The position numbers and the translations under genes are program-made. A stretch of DNA of 64,000 nt from positions 836,885-900,884 of the forward strand of contig NW_020194618.1 in the NCBI RefSeq assembly GCF_002865645.1. The letters run 5' to 3'. Under the pieces are notes generated by a model. It searched no databases. It saw nothing but the letters and a program-made list of their open reading frames with translations, and was not told where the DNA came from. Shown one piece after another: positions 22,938 through 35,657 of the stretch. This DNA comes from Hyaloscypha bicolor E. Lineage: Eukaryota; Ascomycota; Leotiomycetes; Helotiales; Hyaloscyphaceae. Numbering within the stretch: position 1 is the first letter of the stretch; each line of letters begins with the position of its first letter.

Positions 22938-24543
22938 TATTATAATTCCCAGATATCCGGTATCTGAGATATCTTACTAGATACTAGATATATCCTAGAT
23001 ATATATAATGCGGCCGCCTTATTAAAGAAATATACTTGAAATATACTAGAGATATTTAGAAGGCTAAGCCTCTTCGGGACTAGTATACTATAGGATATAT
23101 ATATTTCCTTATAGCTTCCTGTATTCTAGTTTTCCCTTTCTTAGCTTTAAATTATCTTTATAAGAAACCTTCTATCTTACTTTCTAAACCCTAAATACTA
23201 TACCCGTAATAGTATTTAAAGCTTGCTTCCTTTAATCCTATAGAGGATTTTAAATAAACTAATTTAGAACTATTAGTAATATAAATATTATTAAGATAAT
23301 AGAACCTCAGAAATACAAGTAATATACTCTAGAATAATAAAAGCAAAAAGCTTTAGAATTTTTAGAGAAATCAGGTATTTATATTTTTATAAATATATAC
23401 TAGTAATATATTAGAAACTTTTTCTAAAAACCCGAAAATTAAAGAACTTTAAATAAAGGCTATTCTTTAATTAAGTCCTAGAATAATAAGTACTTATAGG
23501 CCAGTAACCTAACTACTATTCTTAAGCCCTATCCTATAACCTTATAGGCCCTATATATATACCGGTAATAAAATTACTAGAGAGAATATAATAGAGGAAA
23601 AGTATAATAGATTAATTTCCTAGAATATTATATAACCAGGAACTATATTAACTTCTACTAAGGCTTCTAGTAAAGCTCCTACTAGTTTAGGTTATTCCGT
23701 TAGTAGCCTTTTCCGAACCGAATATCCTATTAGTATTTCTGGAAAATTTATAAATAAGTTTATAGAAATAGAATTCTTTGCTTTTATTATAAAGCTTCTA
23801 GAGATTAAAGACTATATTATTACTAGAGAGTTATATAAATAGGCTAAGAAATCTAATATTTTATTCTCAAATATTAATATTATTATAAAGAATTACTAGA
23901 AGAATATCTAAAAAACTATTTCATATAAAAATATCTATAATTATAATAAAGCTATTCTTGAAAATACTAAGCTTTATAATACTAAGCTTAAAGATAATAT
24001 TAAATACTATATGGCTATAGTAAATCGGCTTATAATAGCTCTAATTACTTCTACTCCGGCTATTTTAGCTATTTTAAACTTTTCTTAAAAGAATTTCGAA
24101 TTACCTTTTACTTATTTCTATTCAGGATTTCTTATATCTTATACTTTCTTTAAAAATACTAGAGTTACTAAGCTTCCAGATCTAACTTTCTTTACTAGAG
24201 ATTATACTATCTTTAATAACTAGCTAGTTTAGATTAAAAATAAGCTATAAGAAAATACTAATTTATATTTCTTAGAGAATTTCAAGATTATTTATATTTC
24301 TAATAAACTTACTAGTAATACTTTTACTCTAATTAATTCTTATATAAATAAAGATAATCCGAATTAGTACTATTAGCTCTTAAAGTTCTATTCTTACCTA
24401 AAAAAGCTATATTCTAACTCTAATAAGATATAGAATACTTACTATAATTTTAGTAAGCTTTAAATATACTCTAGTTAAGTATTTTAGGAATTCTATATTC
24501 TTTTTTTATAACTATTTATAAAAAGTAATATTAGTCTTTAAGA
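22800..24543 (+). repeat. 1,744-bp exact direct duplication, copy 1
   Basis: Matches 24,761-26,504 at a constant offset of 1,961 in every line I compared (spot checks across the whole length, no mismatch found). It covers the tail of one LTR, a full LTR and much of gag. Perfect identity is surprising here because all other gypsy copies differ at many positions. Confidence 0.85.
22938..23211 (+). repeat. Gypsy LTR (274 bp), second of tandem pair
   Basis: Full length, from TATTATAATTCCC to CCCGTAATA, followed by gag sequence. It is present again, base for base, at 24,899-25,172. Confidence 0.85.
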
Positions 24544-24761
24544 GATTTAAGTATAAACTAAATAAGAAGCTTTTACTAAAGCTTTAGAAATTAGTATATA
24601 TATATTAATAATAAATCTCTCTCAATTAAGACTACTCGCATTCTTATTTAGGACGTATATTAACTATAATTAAGTTAAACTTACAAGGCCTATATACTAA
24701 GAAGAATAAGAGTATAAGAAATTAGAAAAGCTATTTAAAAAAAAAAAAAAAAAAAAAAAAA
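24544..24761 (+). other. Error-like copy of gag followed by 25 A residues
   Basis: Positions 24,544-24,736 align with 26,505-26,680 but with many single-base insertions, deletions and transversions, unlike RIP changes. They are followed by an uninterrupted run of 25 A (24,737-24,761) and then the restart of the duplicated sequence. This is what an uncorrected long-read end or a bad contig join looks like. Confidence 0.75.
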
Positions 24762-26504
24762 GAAAACTAAGCCTCTTCGGAACTAGTATACTATAAGATA
24801 TATATATTTCCTTATAGCTTCTTATATTCTAGTTTTCTTTTCTTTAGCTTTAAATTATCTTTATAAGAAACTTTCTATCTTACTTTCCAAACCCTAAATA
24901 TTATAATTCCCAGATATCCGGTATCTGAGATATCTTACTAGATACTAGATATATCCTAGATATATATAATGCGGCCGCCTTATTAAAGAAATATACTTGA
25001 AATATACTAGAGATATTTAGAAGGCTAAGCCTCTTCGGGACTAGTATACTATAGGATATATATATTTCCTTATAGCTTCCTGTATTCTAGTTTTCCCTTT
25101 CTTAGCTTTAAATTATCTTTATAAGAAACCTTCTATCTTACTTTCTAAACCCTAAATACTATACCCGTAATAGTATTTAAAGCTTGCTTCCTTTAATCCT
25201 ATAGAGGATTTTAAATAAACTAATTTAGAACTATTAGTAATATAAATATTATTAAGATAATAGAACCTCAGAAATACAAGTAATATACTCTAGAATAATA
25301 AAAGCAAAAAGCTTTAGAATTTTTAGAGAAATCAGGTATTTATATTTTTATAAATATATACTAGTAATATATTAGAAACTTTTTCTAAAAACCCGAAAAT
25401 TAAAGAACTTTAAATAAAGGCTATTCTTTAATTAAGTCCTAGAATAATAAGTACTTATAGGCCAGTAACCTAACTACTATTCTTAAGCCCTATCCTATAA
25501 CCTTATAGGCCCTATATATATACCGGTAATAAAATTACTAGAGAGAATATAATAGAGGAAAAGTATAATAGATTAATTTCCTAGAATATTATATAACCAG
25601 GAACTATATTAACTTCTACTAAGGCTTCTAGTAAAGCTCCTACTAGTTTAGGTTATTCCGTTAGTAGCCTTTTCCGAACCGAATATCCTATTAGTATTTC
25701 TGGAAAATTTATAAATAAGTTTATAGAAATAGAATTCTTTGCTTTTATTATAAAGCTTCTAGAGATTAAAGACTATATTATTACTAGAGAGTTATATAAA
25801 TAGGCTAAGAAATCTAATATTTTATTCTCAAATATTAATATTATTATAAAGAATTACTAGAAGAATATCTAAAAAACTATTTCATATAAAAATATCTATA
25901 ATTATAATAAAGCTATTCTTGAAAATACTAAGCTTTATAATACTAAGCTTAAAGATAATATTAAATACTATATGGCTATAGTAAATCGGCTTATAATAGC
26001 TCTAATTACTTCTACTCCGGCTATTTTAGCTATTTTAAACTTTTCTTAAAAGAATTTCGAATTACCTTTTACTTATTTCTATTCAGGATTTCTTATATCT
26101 TATACTTTCTTTAAAAATACTAGAGTTACTAAGCTTCCAGATCTAACTTTCTTTACTAGAGATTATACTATCTTTAATAACTAGCTAGTTTAGATTAAAA
26201 ATAAGCTATAAGAAAATACTAATTTATATTTCTTAGAGAATTTCAAGATTATTTATATTTCTAATAAACTTACTAGTAATACTTTTACTCTAATTAATTC
26301 TTATATAAATAAAGATAATCCGAATTAGTACTATTAGCTCTTAAAGTTCTATTCTTACCTAAAAAAGCTATATTCTAACTCTAATAAGATATAGAATACT
26401 TACTATAATTTTAGTAAGCTTTAAATATACTCTAGTTAAGTATTTTAGGAATTCTATATTCTTTTTTTATAACTATTTATAAAAAGTAATATTAGTCTTT
26501 AAGA
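24761..26504 (+). repeat. 1,744-bp exact direct duplication, copy 2
   Basis: Second copy of 22,800-24,543. Unlike copy 1, it continues smoothly into the rest of gag and pol of the complete element. Confidence 0.85.
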
Positions 26505-29500
26505 TATTAAGTATAAACTAAATAAGAAGCTTTTACTAAAGCTTTAGAAATTAGTATATATATATTATAATAATTCTTCTATTAATACTACTCGCTTTAT
26601 TTAGTACTATATTACTAATAATTAGTTAATTAAGGCTATATATAAGAAGAATAAGAAGTATAAGAAATTAGAAGCTATTTTAGCCAAGTTTATTTCTAAG
26701 AAATATATTTCTAAAAAAGAGCCTAAGAAGCCTATATTAACTACTTTTATTAAGTATATATCCTTTTATAAATATAAATAATATCTTATAAAAACCGAGA
26801 ATCTCTTAATTATTAAATACTTTAACTATAACAAGTTTGGCTATTATACTAGATACTATCTGCTTCTATATAATAAGAAAACTAAAATAGCTCTTTCTAG
26901 AATTAAGCCAGGCTTAATTCTTATTTTACTAAAATATATTAATCTAGTAAAGTATTTAGAGAATTTAAACTCTAATTCTAGACTAGAACCGGGAAATAAG
27001 TATTCCTAAAGAAAGTCTCTATTTTAGGGACTTATAATATGAATTTAGTAAAGATTAATTTAACTTATCTAATAAAAGGAAATACTCTTATAATACTTTA
27101 TATTATTAATATAAATAGATTAGAAATCAAGTTTTTTTCCCTTATTAATACTAGAACTAATAGTTATACTTTTATTAATATAAAGCTTATTTAGCTTATA
27201 AAGTAATTCTTAGAAATAGAATTATAACTTCTTCTTTTATTCTATATTATATATAATTTTAATAGAAAGCTAGCTAAGTTTACTAAGAAATATATAAAAG
27301 TATTATTTCTAATTAATAAATAAAATATTAATATATTTATAATTATTCTAAATTTTAGAGATTATAATATTATTCTTAATAAAAAATAAATAATATATAT
27401 TAATATTCTAGTTAATTATAAAAGATATAAGCTTATATAGCTAAAATAAAATAAAAAAATAAGTCTAAATCTATATAATTCGGTTATATTATTAGTATTT
27501 ATAATAATAGCTAGAGAAGTAATCTAATAAGAAATATTAAAAAAATATTAATTAATAAGATTCTATTATAAACTATTTCTAGAAATCTTCTATTCTAAAG
27601 CAGTTTTCCTTTTTTTAGACTAATTAGAGGAAATTATATAAGACTATAAAAAAGAAGCTTTTATAGTCTAATTAAGATATAATACTTAAATAAAAGCCAA
27701 AGAAGTAAAAAGAGGTCTTTAATAAAAAGTAAATATTAGATCTAGCTATTCTTATTTTTATAGTATTTAATTATATAATTAAAAGAAAAAATAATATTAT
27801 TAGTTAAATCTCTATTTATAAGATTAATAAAAAGCTTAAAGTTCGGAAAAAAGAAGCTATTTCTAGCTCAGAGAATTAATAATTAGAAGAAATAGAGCTT
27901 TAGTAGCTATAGAAAATATTACTTCCAGAATTTAAGAAATATATTTCTATTTTTTCTAAGAAGAAATCTAATACTTTTCCTTTCTATAGACTATATAATT
28001 ATAAGATTTAGATTAAAGGCCTAAAAAAAACCGAAAATATTAGATATTAATTCCTCTAATAATAATTTATTTAAGAGCTTCTAGAAATTAAGTATTTCTT
28101 AAAAAATAATCTAGCTAAGGGCTTTATTAAAACTAGTTAGGCTTTCTTTACTTTACTAGTTCTTTTTATAAAAAAAGTAAATAGAAATTTATACTTTTAT
28201 ATTAATTTCTATTACCTTAATAATATTATCTAGAAAAATTAATATCTTTTTTCTCTTATTAATAAAACTTTAAATTAATTATCTAAGGCCAAGATCTATA
28301 CTAAATTAGATATCTATTAAGCTTTCTATTATATAACTATAAATCCGGATTCTTAGGAGCTAATAATATTTCATACTTATTATAAAATATATAAATATAA
28401 TATTCTCTAGAAAGGCCTTATAAATAGCCCGGCTATATATTAATATTATATAAATAATATATTTTTTAAATATCTAAATAACTTTTATATAATATACCTT
28501 AATAATATTCTTATTTATTTAGAGAACTTAATAAAATATAAATAGTATATATAAAAAGTACTAGACTACTTATATCTTACTAGCCTCTAAATAAATATTA
28601 AGAAATCGGAATTTAAAGTTATATATATAAAGTATTTGGGCTTTATTATTTCTATATTTAGTATTAAAATAAATTCTAATAAAATCGAAGTAATATATAA
28701 CTAGTAATTCTTAAAAATCATTAAGAATATATAGTTCTTTCTCGGCTTTTATAACTTTTATAAATATTTTATTAGAGAATATAAATAAATTACTAGATCT
28801 TTTATTTTATTTATAAAAAAGATTTTTTTTTTAAATAATTCAAGTAATACTAAGAGGCTTTTATTTATTTAAAAAAAGCTATAATTTTTATTTTAGTTTT
28901 ATAATACTATAATTCAGATCTGCCTATAATAATAGAAATAGATATATCTAAAAAAGTAATTACTAGTCTATTCTCTTAATAAGATCCAGAAATAGGCCTT
29001 TAATATCCTATAGCTTATTTTTCTAAAACTATATTTCTAGTAAAACTTAATTATAATATATATAATAAGGAAATATTTATTATAATTCAAGTACTAGAAA
29101 AATAGAAAGCTAAGCTAGAGAGCCTTTAGAATATTTTCTTTAAAGTCTATTCTAATTATTATATTTTAAAATACTTTATAATTACTAAGAAGCTTTCTTT
29201 TTAATAAGCTAGATAAGTTAAACTCTTATTTTATTATTATTTTAAGCTTATATATTATTCTAAAAAATCAAATAAGTAAATAGATATTTTATTATAAAAA
29301 CAAGATAAAATAGATACTTAAAGCTAGATTAAGGAAAAGCTATAAACTCAAATACTTTTCTCTAAAAATAAGATTAATCCAGAGATTATCTATAACTTAT
29401 AACTTATAGTAATATTCTATAAAATTAGTTTACTTAATCCGGAATTCGGTCCTAAAAACCAAGTATATACTAAAAACTTTCTAGAAAAGAATATCTCTAT

Positions 29501-31569
29501 TAGAGATATAATTCTCCTAGAAAAAGATATTTTCTTAGAAGCTTTACTAGTAAATTCTGCTATAATAGCTCCTATAAAAGTATTATTAGAGGCTTTTATT
29601 AAATATAGTAGTTTATAACTTATAAATAAGATCCTATAAAATAATTATATATTACTAGATCTAGAAAAGCTATATATAATAGCCTAAGCCAAAAGTAATA
29701 TCTAGATACTATAAGATAGCCTTCTTTTATATTATAAAAAACTTTATATTATAGAAAATAAAATAACTCCCGAACTATTTTTATAAACTGCCTTAATTTA
29801 TAAAATATATAATAAATTCCTTTTTAGATATTCTAGATATATAAAGTTCTATTAGTTATTAAAGAAATAATATTACTAGCTATTTATAAATAAGGATATT
29901 AATTAATATTATAATAATTACTATATTTATAGGAAATTATATATATCTAGAAATAAGAAGCCTGGTTTGCTTTATTTTTTTCTAGTTCCTAATTATTTCT
30001 AGTAATATATTATTATAGATTTTAAAAGCTATTTAGAAAATAAATTAGACTATAATATAGTTATTATATTTATAAATTACTTATTCAAGTACCTAATTAT
30101 AATTCCCGTATAAAATATAATTATAGTCAAGTAACTAGTACCTCTATTTTTATTTTATATAGTATACTAAATAGGTATTTTAGAAATAATTATATTAGAT
30201 TAGGAATTCTAATTTATATCCGATTTTTGAAGCAAATTCTATACGAGAATTAGTATAAAGCTTAAGCTTTCTATAACTAATTATCCTTAAATAGATAAAT
30301 AAATAGAGATTATTAATTAGTACTTTAATTAGAGATTATACCCGTATATTAATTATTACTAGAATAACTAGAATAAATAAGTTATTATAATTAATTATTA
30401 ATAAGTTTTCCTTTAGTATAAAACTATTAGCTAGTCCTTATTTATAACTAAAAAGGGCTATAAGCCTTATATTTCTCTGGACTAGAACTTCTTTATTAAA
30501 GCTAATTTACCTAAAGAGAAACTAAATAGAAATAAAGCTAAAGTATTAGTAAATTAATTATATAAATTATAATAACTTGCCTAAGGCTATATAAAGCAAA
30601 TATAGGAATAATATATAATATAAGCTAATAAATACTATTATCTAATTAATTTTAAAGTAGGAAATAAAGTATAAGTTATTATAAAGTACTAGAAGTCTAA
30701 TTATCTAAGCTAGAAGCTAGGGAATTAAATAGAGGGCCTATTTGAGATTCTAGAATAGTATAGTTATTTATTTCTTTTAAAACTACCAGAAATTATAAAG
30801 ATATATCTAGTTTTTTATATAGAGAAGCTATAAAAAAACTCCTAGAATTCTTTATTAGGTTAAATAAACCCGGAACTACTTCTATTAATACTAGAGAATA
30901 GTAAATAGGTTATTATAATTAAGCTAGTAAAAAATAGGCTAAAATATAGAATTTAGTAGATTAGTTAGGATAAAGATCTAATATAATATCTAGCTTTAGT
31001 ACTAAGTAATAGCTCTCTGGTTTTATAAAGTTTCTATAATAATAATATTAATATACTAGAACTTTTATAAAACCTATAATATTAGCTAGACTATATAAAA
31101 AATAATACTTATCTAGAACTATATAAAAATAATAATAAATTCTCCTAAATTATATAATAAAAGTACTAGTCTTTTATATATAATATTTATATCCGAGATA
31201 TTAGTTTTATTTTAGGAAAAAGTATAATATAAAATTAGATAAATTAATAGCTTATATAAAGCTCGGGAATAAGCTTATTATAAAAGAAGAAGTAATATTA
31301 TAATTTCTAGATACCTGATATTTGAGATATCTTACTAGATACTAGATACTTTCTAGATATATATAATATAGTTGTTTTATTAGAGAAATATACTTGAAAT
31401 ATACTAGAAATATTTAGAAAACTAAGCTTTTTCGGAACTAGTATACTATAGGATATATATATTCCCTTATAGCCTTTTATATTCTAGTTTTCTTTTTCTT
31501 AGCTTTGAATTATTTTTATAAGGAATCTTTTATTTTGCTTTTTAAGCCCTAAATACTATATCTATAATA
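24899..31569 (+). mobile_element. Complete Ty3/gypsy chromovirus, RIP-decayed (6.67 kb)
   Basis: LTRs at 24,899-25,172 and 31,296-31,569 enclose, in order: gag; a zinc-knuckle remnant at ~26,818-26,859 (YFNYNKFGYYTRYY, Cys and His now Tyr); protease (~27.1 kb); reverse transcriptase (~27.9-28.8 kb: NNLAKGFIKTS, AKIYTKLDIYQAF with stops removed, YLNNILIYL); RNase H; integrase (~29.7-30.5 kb: ISRNKKPGLLY, IGIKLKLSITNYPQIDKQ with one stop suppressed); and a chromodomain-like tail (~30.9-31.0 kb, KLVKNRLKYRI). The gene order and chromodomain define a Ty3/gypsy chromovirus. Stops throughout; inactive. Confidence 0.85.
31296..31569 (+). repeat. Gypsy LTR (274 bp), right outer / 3' LTR
   Basis: Starts TATTATAATTTC and ends TAATA. 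It is followed by TTTAT, the RIP-changed partner of the CTTAT before 15,758, and then by copia gag sequence. Confidence 0.85.
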
Positions 31570-31574
31570 TTTAT

Positions 31575-34365
31575 AATATAGTATTTTAAAATAAGAAAAA
31601 GTATTCGAAATATTATATTATAAGTATATATTTTCCGGTAAAAGTAATAAAATAATTAATAAGATTATTAAAATAAATCTCTGGCTTATTTATTTTAGTT
31701 AAGCTAAATAAAAATAAAGTCTTTAAAAATATAATATGAAATTATACTTACCTAATTAGTATACTTACTATTATAAATCTAATAAAAAATACAGATCTAA
31801 TACTAAACTAGATATTAATTTAATCTTTAGTAGTTTTATTAAGTTTAATACTATTATTAATTTACTAGAAAGCTTAGAATTAGTTAGAACTAGTAATTAA
31901 GTATCTAGAGATTCTAGTATTAATTATAACTTTATAAAAGTAGTAAGTATTATATTTTAATATATTATTAATTATAAAAGTCTAGGTATTTTTTATTAAG
32001 AATTTAATAGGCTTTAAGATATAGTTTTTATTTATTATCTAGTATATAAGAGAAAAGGAAATAAGATTATTTATAAGAGTATTAGCTATAGTTATTAGTA
32101 AAGTAAGAATAGTAAAAGTAGCTAAAAAGCTTTTAACTAAAATAAAATAGGAATCTAGATAGTATTTTTTTTCTTTATTTATTTATACTAATAAAGCCTT
32201 AAAAGTATTATTTACTAGTTTATTCTTATTGCTTTTATTACTTTCTTTATTTTTGGCTTTAGTAATATATTATATATAAGTATTACTAAAGTATTTATTA
32301 AAGTTATAAGTATTTCGGGGTTTGAACTAATAAATATTTCTATTCCTAAATCGAGCCTTTTTAGCCTTTTATTTCTCTAGTATATATTTCTATAAATAGT
32401 ATTCGGGTTTCTTATATATAAAGTATAATTTCGGGATATAATTATTATAATTACAGGACTTAAAGTAGTTATTACAAATTCCGAAGTTATAACTAGATTC
32501 GTATTAATAATTTCCGGAAGAATAATAGCTTAGAGAGTTTTAAGAATAGTATTATTAATTAGTAAAGAAAGTTTCGGGATTAGCTTATTATTTGCTTTTA
32601 TATATAATAATAAATAACTAGAACTTATTAATAAACTAGCTAAGATTTATAAGAAGATCTGAAATTATATATTTATATATCCGGAAGCCTTAGTAAGAAA
32701 TAATAATTTTATTATAAAGGAATTCGGTATTTTATAAATTAGATATAAGATTATATTATAATTAATATAGTTTATTAATTAGTAATTAAATAGTCTCAAA
32801 TATTGTCTTTTCCGGAAATTTAGTTATTATAGAAGCTAATATAGTAGTATTCTATTTGTTTAAATTTCGATATTTAAATTTAGGGCCTTTAAAAAAGCTA
32901 TAGATATTAATATAAATCTCTTTATATATATATTAAGAGAGCTAGTTACTATAGAAATAGTCTTAAGCTAGTTTCTTTAATATAATAAAAAAAGCTCGTA
33001 TTAGTATCTTTTATAAAAGCTTTATATATTAGTAAATATTAAAGAAAATAGTAAGTTTATAATTAAAATTATTATTAAATCTATTATATTTTTATTCTTT
33101 AATATAGATCTTAGTAATTTCTCTAATAAGTCTTATAATTAAAGGAAATTAGGAATTATTTAAATATAATTATAATAATAATAGTAATAGAAGTATATTA
33201 TTTGCTTCTAGAGCTTTTATACTAGTATATAAATCTAGTAGAAATATAGGATATAGTAATAAAGAAAGTAGTAAAAGAAGTAATAATATAGGAATATTAA
33301 AAATAATAAGTTTTAGGTACTTGTTTTTTATAAGAATAATAAAGCCTAATAAGATTAGTTCCTTAATAAGATCTAGTCTAGCTACTAATATATTCTTATT
33401 TAATTATATATACTATTTATTCTCTTTTATAACTATATATAAAGTATTTATAATAGTATTAGTACTATTATTCTATTATATAAATATACTATTATACTAA
33501 AGAGTCTTATATAGATATAGTATCTCCAAAAGTTTAAATTTATTAAAGTTCTCTTAATAAGTAAAGTTCTTAAAATTATATCTAAATAGTTCCTAAAAGT
33601 TATTATTAACTATTTTATAGAGAATATATTAAAATAGTTTAGTATCTAAGAACTTAGTTATTTTATTTGCCTTAGTAAAGTTTAGATTAATTTTATATCT
33701 TTATTTTCTTACTAATTTCTTAAAATTATTATTATCTATAGAATAATTAGATTAAATAGATCTAATAAAGAAATTATTTACTATAGTATATTTTATTATT
33801 ATATATTCTATAGACTTATACCTAGTTTGAGATATAGTAGTTTATAAGAAGAATAGATTTATAAAGAGAAAAGTAGTTTATAGAATAAGTAGTTCGTAAA
33901 AAATATTATATTCGAGGTAAAAATTTCGTCTATAACGAGAAATTTAGGAAGTGAAATTTAAGTAGTAAAATATCGAGATTTCGGGAGAACTTAATAGTTC
34001 TAAAGCTTAAGAGCCCTAGAGGTTTAAAAGAAAGTAGTTTTTAAGAGGGTTTTATAGGAATTAAATAGAAATAGAATAGAATAGTTAAATAATTAATCGT
34101 TTTAGTATTTAGTAAGATTAAATACCCTTTTGACCTATATAACTAAATTATAGATAATAGAACTAATAGATATTTCTTCTTTTAATATAGTATAATTAGA
34201 TATTTAATAAAATTAAGTATCTTTCCTGCTTATATAACCGAATTATAAATAATAGAATTAATAGTTATTTTCTTTTTAACTAGAATAATAGCTTTGCCCC
34301 TAAATAACTGAATCTTAGGTAAGTATAGCTTAATTCTTCCTAATCTATATATATAAACTAATTAG
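31575..34365 (-). pseudogene. Copia gag-proximal remnant, minus strand
   Basis: Read on the minus strand, short stretches such as KKPEYYL, KARFRNRNIY and NKYFSNTYI resemble the post-zinc-knuckle part of fungal copia gag polyproteins ('CxICxKPGC...FxARN...FNKRF'). The region lies between the gypsy complex and the copia 5' LTR, as expected for the first part of the same copia element. No intact frame remains. Confidence 0.6.
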
Positions 34366-34641
34366 TATTAGTTTACTAGAAATATATAATATTATTATAT
34401 AATTATAAAATACTATTTATATAAGTTAGTAAAGTTATTTTTATTTAGAAATAAGAATTATAGTATTATAGTATTAATATGCGATTCTTAAATCTATTAA
34501 GCCTAATAGAGACTAGCTACTAGTCAAGTTATTAATATAATACGAGGTTATATAGTTATTACCTATATCCTATTATCTCTAGTTATTTCTATATTATATA
34601 ACTATATTATATAACTATTAATAACTATAGCTATATTAATA
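34366..34641 (-). repeat. Copia 5' LTR (276 bp)
   Basis: Right partner of the LTR pair (see 12,272-12,547), the same length, followed by the target duplication CTTAA at 34,642-34,646. Confidence 0.85.
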
Positions 34642-34646
34642 CTTAA

Positions 34647-35630
34647 TATTCTTTATAATATAACTTATATTTATAAATTTAATAACTTTAAATAAGTTTA
34701 TTTTAAACTTATTAAATTAATAAAAAGTAAAATCTTCTTATATATAAGGCATTTCTTTAATTTAAATTACTTATAAAATTTTTGCTTTTTTTAAAGTTTT
34801 AAGTTTTAATTATATAAGTTTTAAATTATAACTAATTAGTTTTAAGTTTATAATTAATTAATAATTATATTATAAACTAAAATATTTAATTAAGAGATCT
34901 ATTTTTATTAATATTTAATATAAAGATATAATCTTTATTTAATTATTAACTAGTTAAGTAATTTATATTCTTATTTTATTATACTCTTTATCTCTTATTT
35001 AAATTAATAATTCTTTTTTAAGTTTAATTAAGACTAGTTTAATACTTATAATTACTAAGGATTATTCGAGCTTATAAGTCTTTATTATTATTATTATATT
35101 TAATTTTAAGCTTTTCTTATTCTTTTAATAAGTAATTTTATACTTTATTTACTTTTATTATTATTTCTTTCCTAAATAAATAAATTATAAGTCATTTAAT
35201 TACCTTATTACTAATTAAGTTATATTTTTATTAAAATATAATATTTAAATAATTTAAAAAATAATTTATTATTATTATAAACTTCGATTAAAGTAATATT
35301 AATTTAATATTAAATATATTATGATTTTTAAGAAATTTAATATAATTATATAAAAAATATATAATGATTAATTAAATTATTAAATGAAAATAAATATAAG
35401 ATTAAAAATATAAAAAGTTTATTATAAAAAACTTAAATTAATATTAATTAATATTTTTTAAAATCTTTTTATAATATAAGTATCTTTAAATAAAAAATTA
35501 TATTATAACTTAATTATTATTTAATTTATTCATATATATACTTTTTATTAATAAATTAATAACTTTATTTTTTTAATAATATTTTTTTAATTTATTTTTA
35601 ATATATAAAAATTAATTACTTTTAATTTAA
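34647..35630. other. AT-saturated DNA, no gene; sharp right edge of AT block
   Basis: Almost pure A/T with no usable frame. At about 35,630 composition switches within a few tens of bases to normal coding-like DNA (AAGTACCGACACGACT...). No repeat end is visible at the switch. Confidence 0.65.
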
Positions 35631-35657
35631 AGTACCGACACGACTAAGAGAACTCTC

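Larger units (their letters stand above)
15758..31569 (+). mobile_element. Ty3/gypsy chromovirus complex nested in copia
   Basis: The outer 274-bp LTRs (15,758-16,031 and 31,296-31,569) begin TATTATAATT and end TAATA. They are flanked by CTTAT (15,753-15,757) and TTTAT (31,570-31,574), a 5-bp target duplication differing by one C-to-T change. Between them lie an inverted-architecture unit (15,758-22,679), a tandem LTR pair, a 1,744-bp exact duplication and one complete plus-strand element (24,899-31,569). All coding is RIP-decayed. Confidence 0.8.
12272..34641 (-). mobile_element. Ty1/copia retrotransposon, minus strand, RIP-decayed, split by nested gypsy complex
   Basis: Two 276-bp direct repeats (12,272-12,547 and 34,366-34,641) are its LTRs, flanked by the same 5-bp CTTAA at 12,267-12,271 and 34,642-34,646. 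The ends TATTA...TAATA are RIP-altered TGTTA...TAACA. Left part, minus strand near 13.0-13.7 kb: a copia RNase H (frame with INNRDLFFQIRYILVLVNRT and then YIDSKLLYKCF), with pol extending to ~15.75 kb. Right part, 31.57-34.3 kb: matching gag-like sequence (around 32.3-32.5 kb, KKPEYY...KARFRNRNIY). So pol and gag of one element were pushed apart by the 15.8-kb insertion 15,758-31,569. All frames are full of stops. Confidence 0.85.

Noticed and set aside
24737..24761. Poly(A) tail of a LINE or processed pseudogene
   Set aside because: The sequence before it is a noisy copy of gag and the sequence after it restarts gypsy LTR sequence mid-unit; no target duplication and no LINE features.
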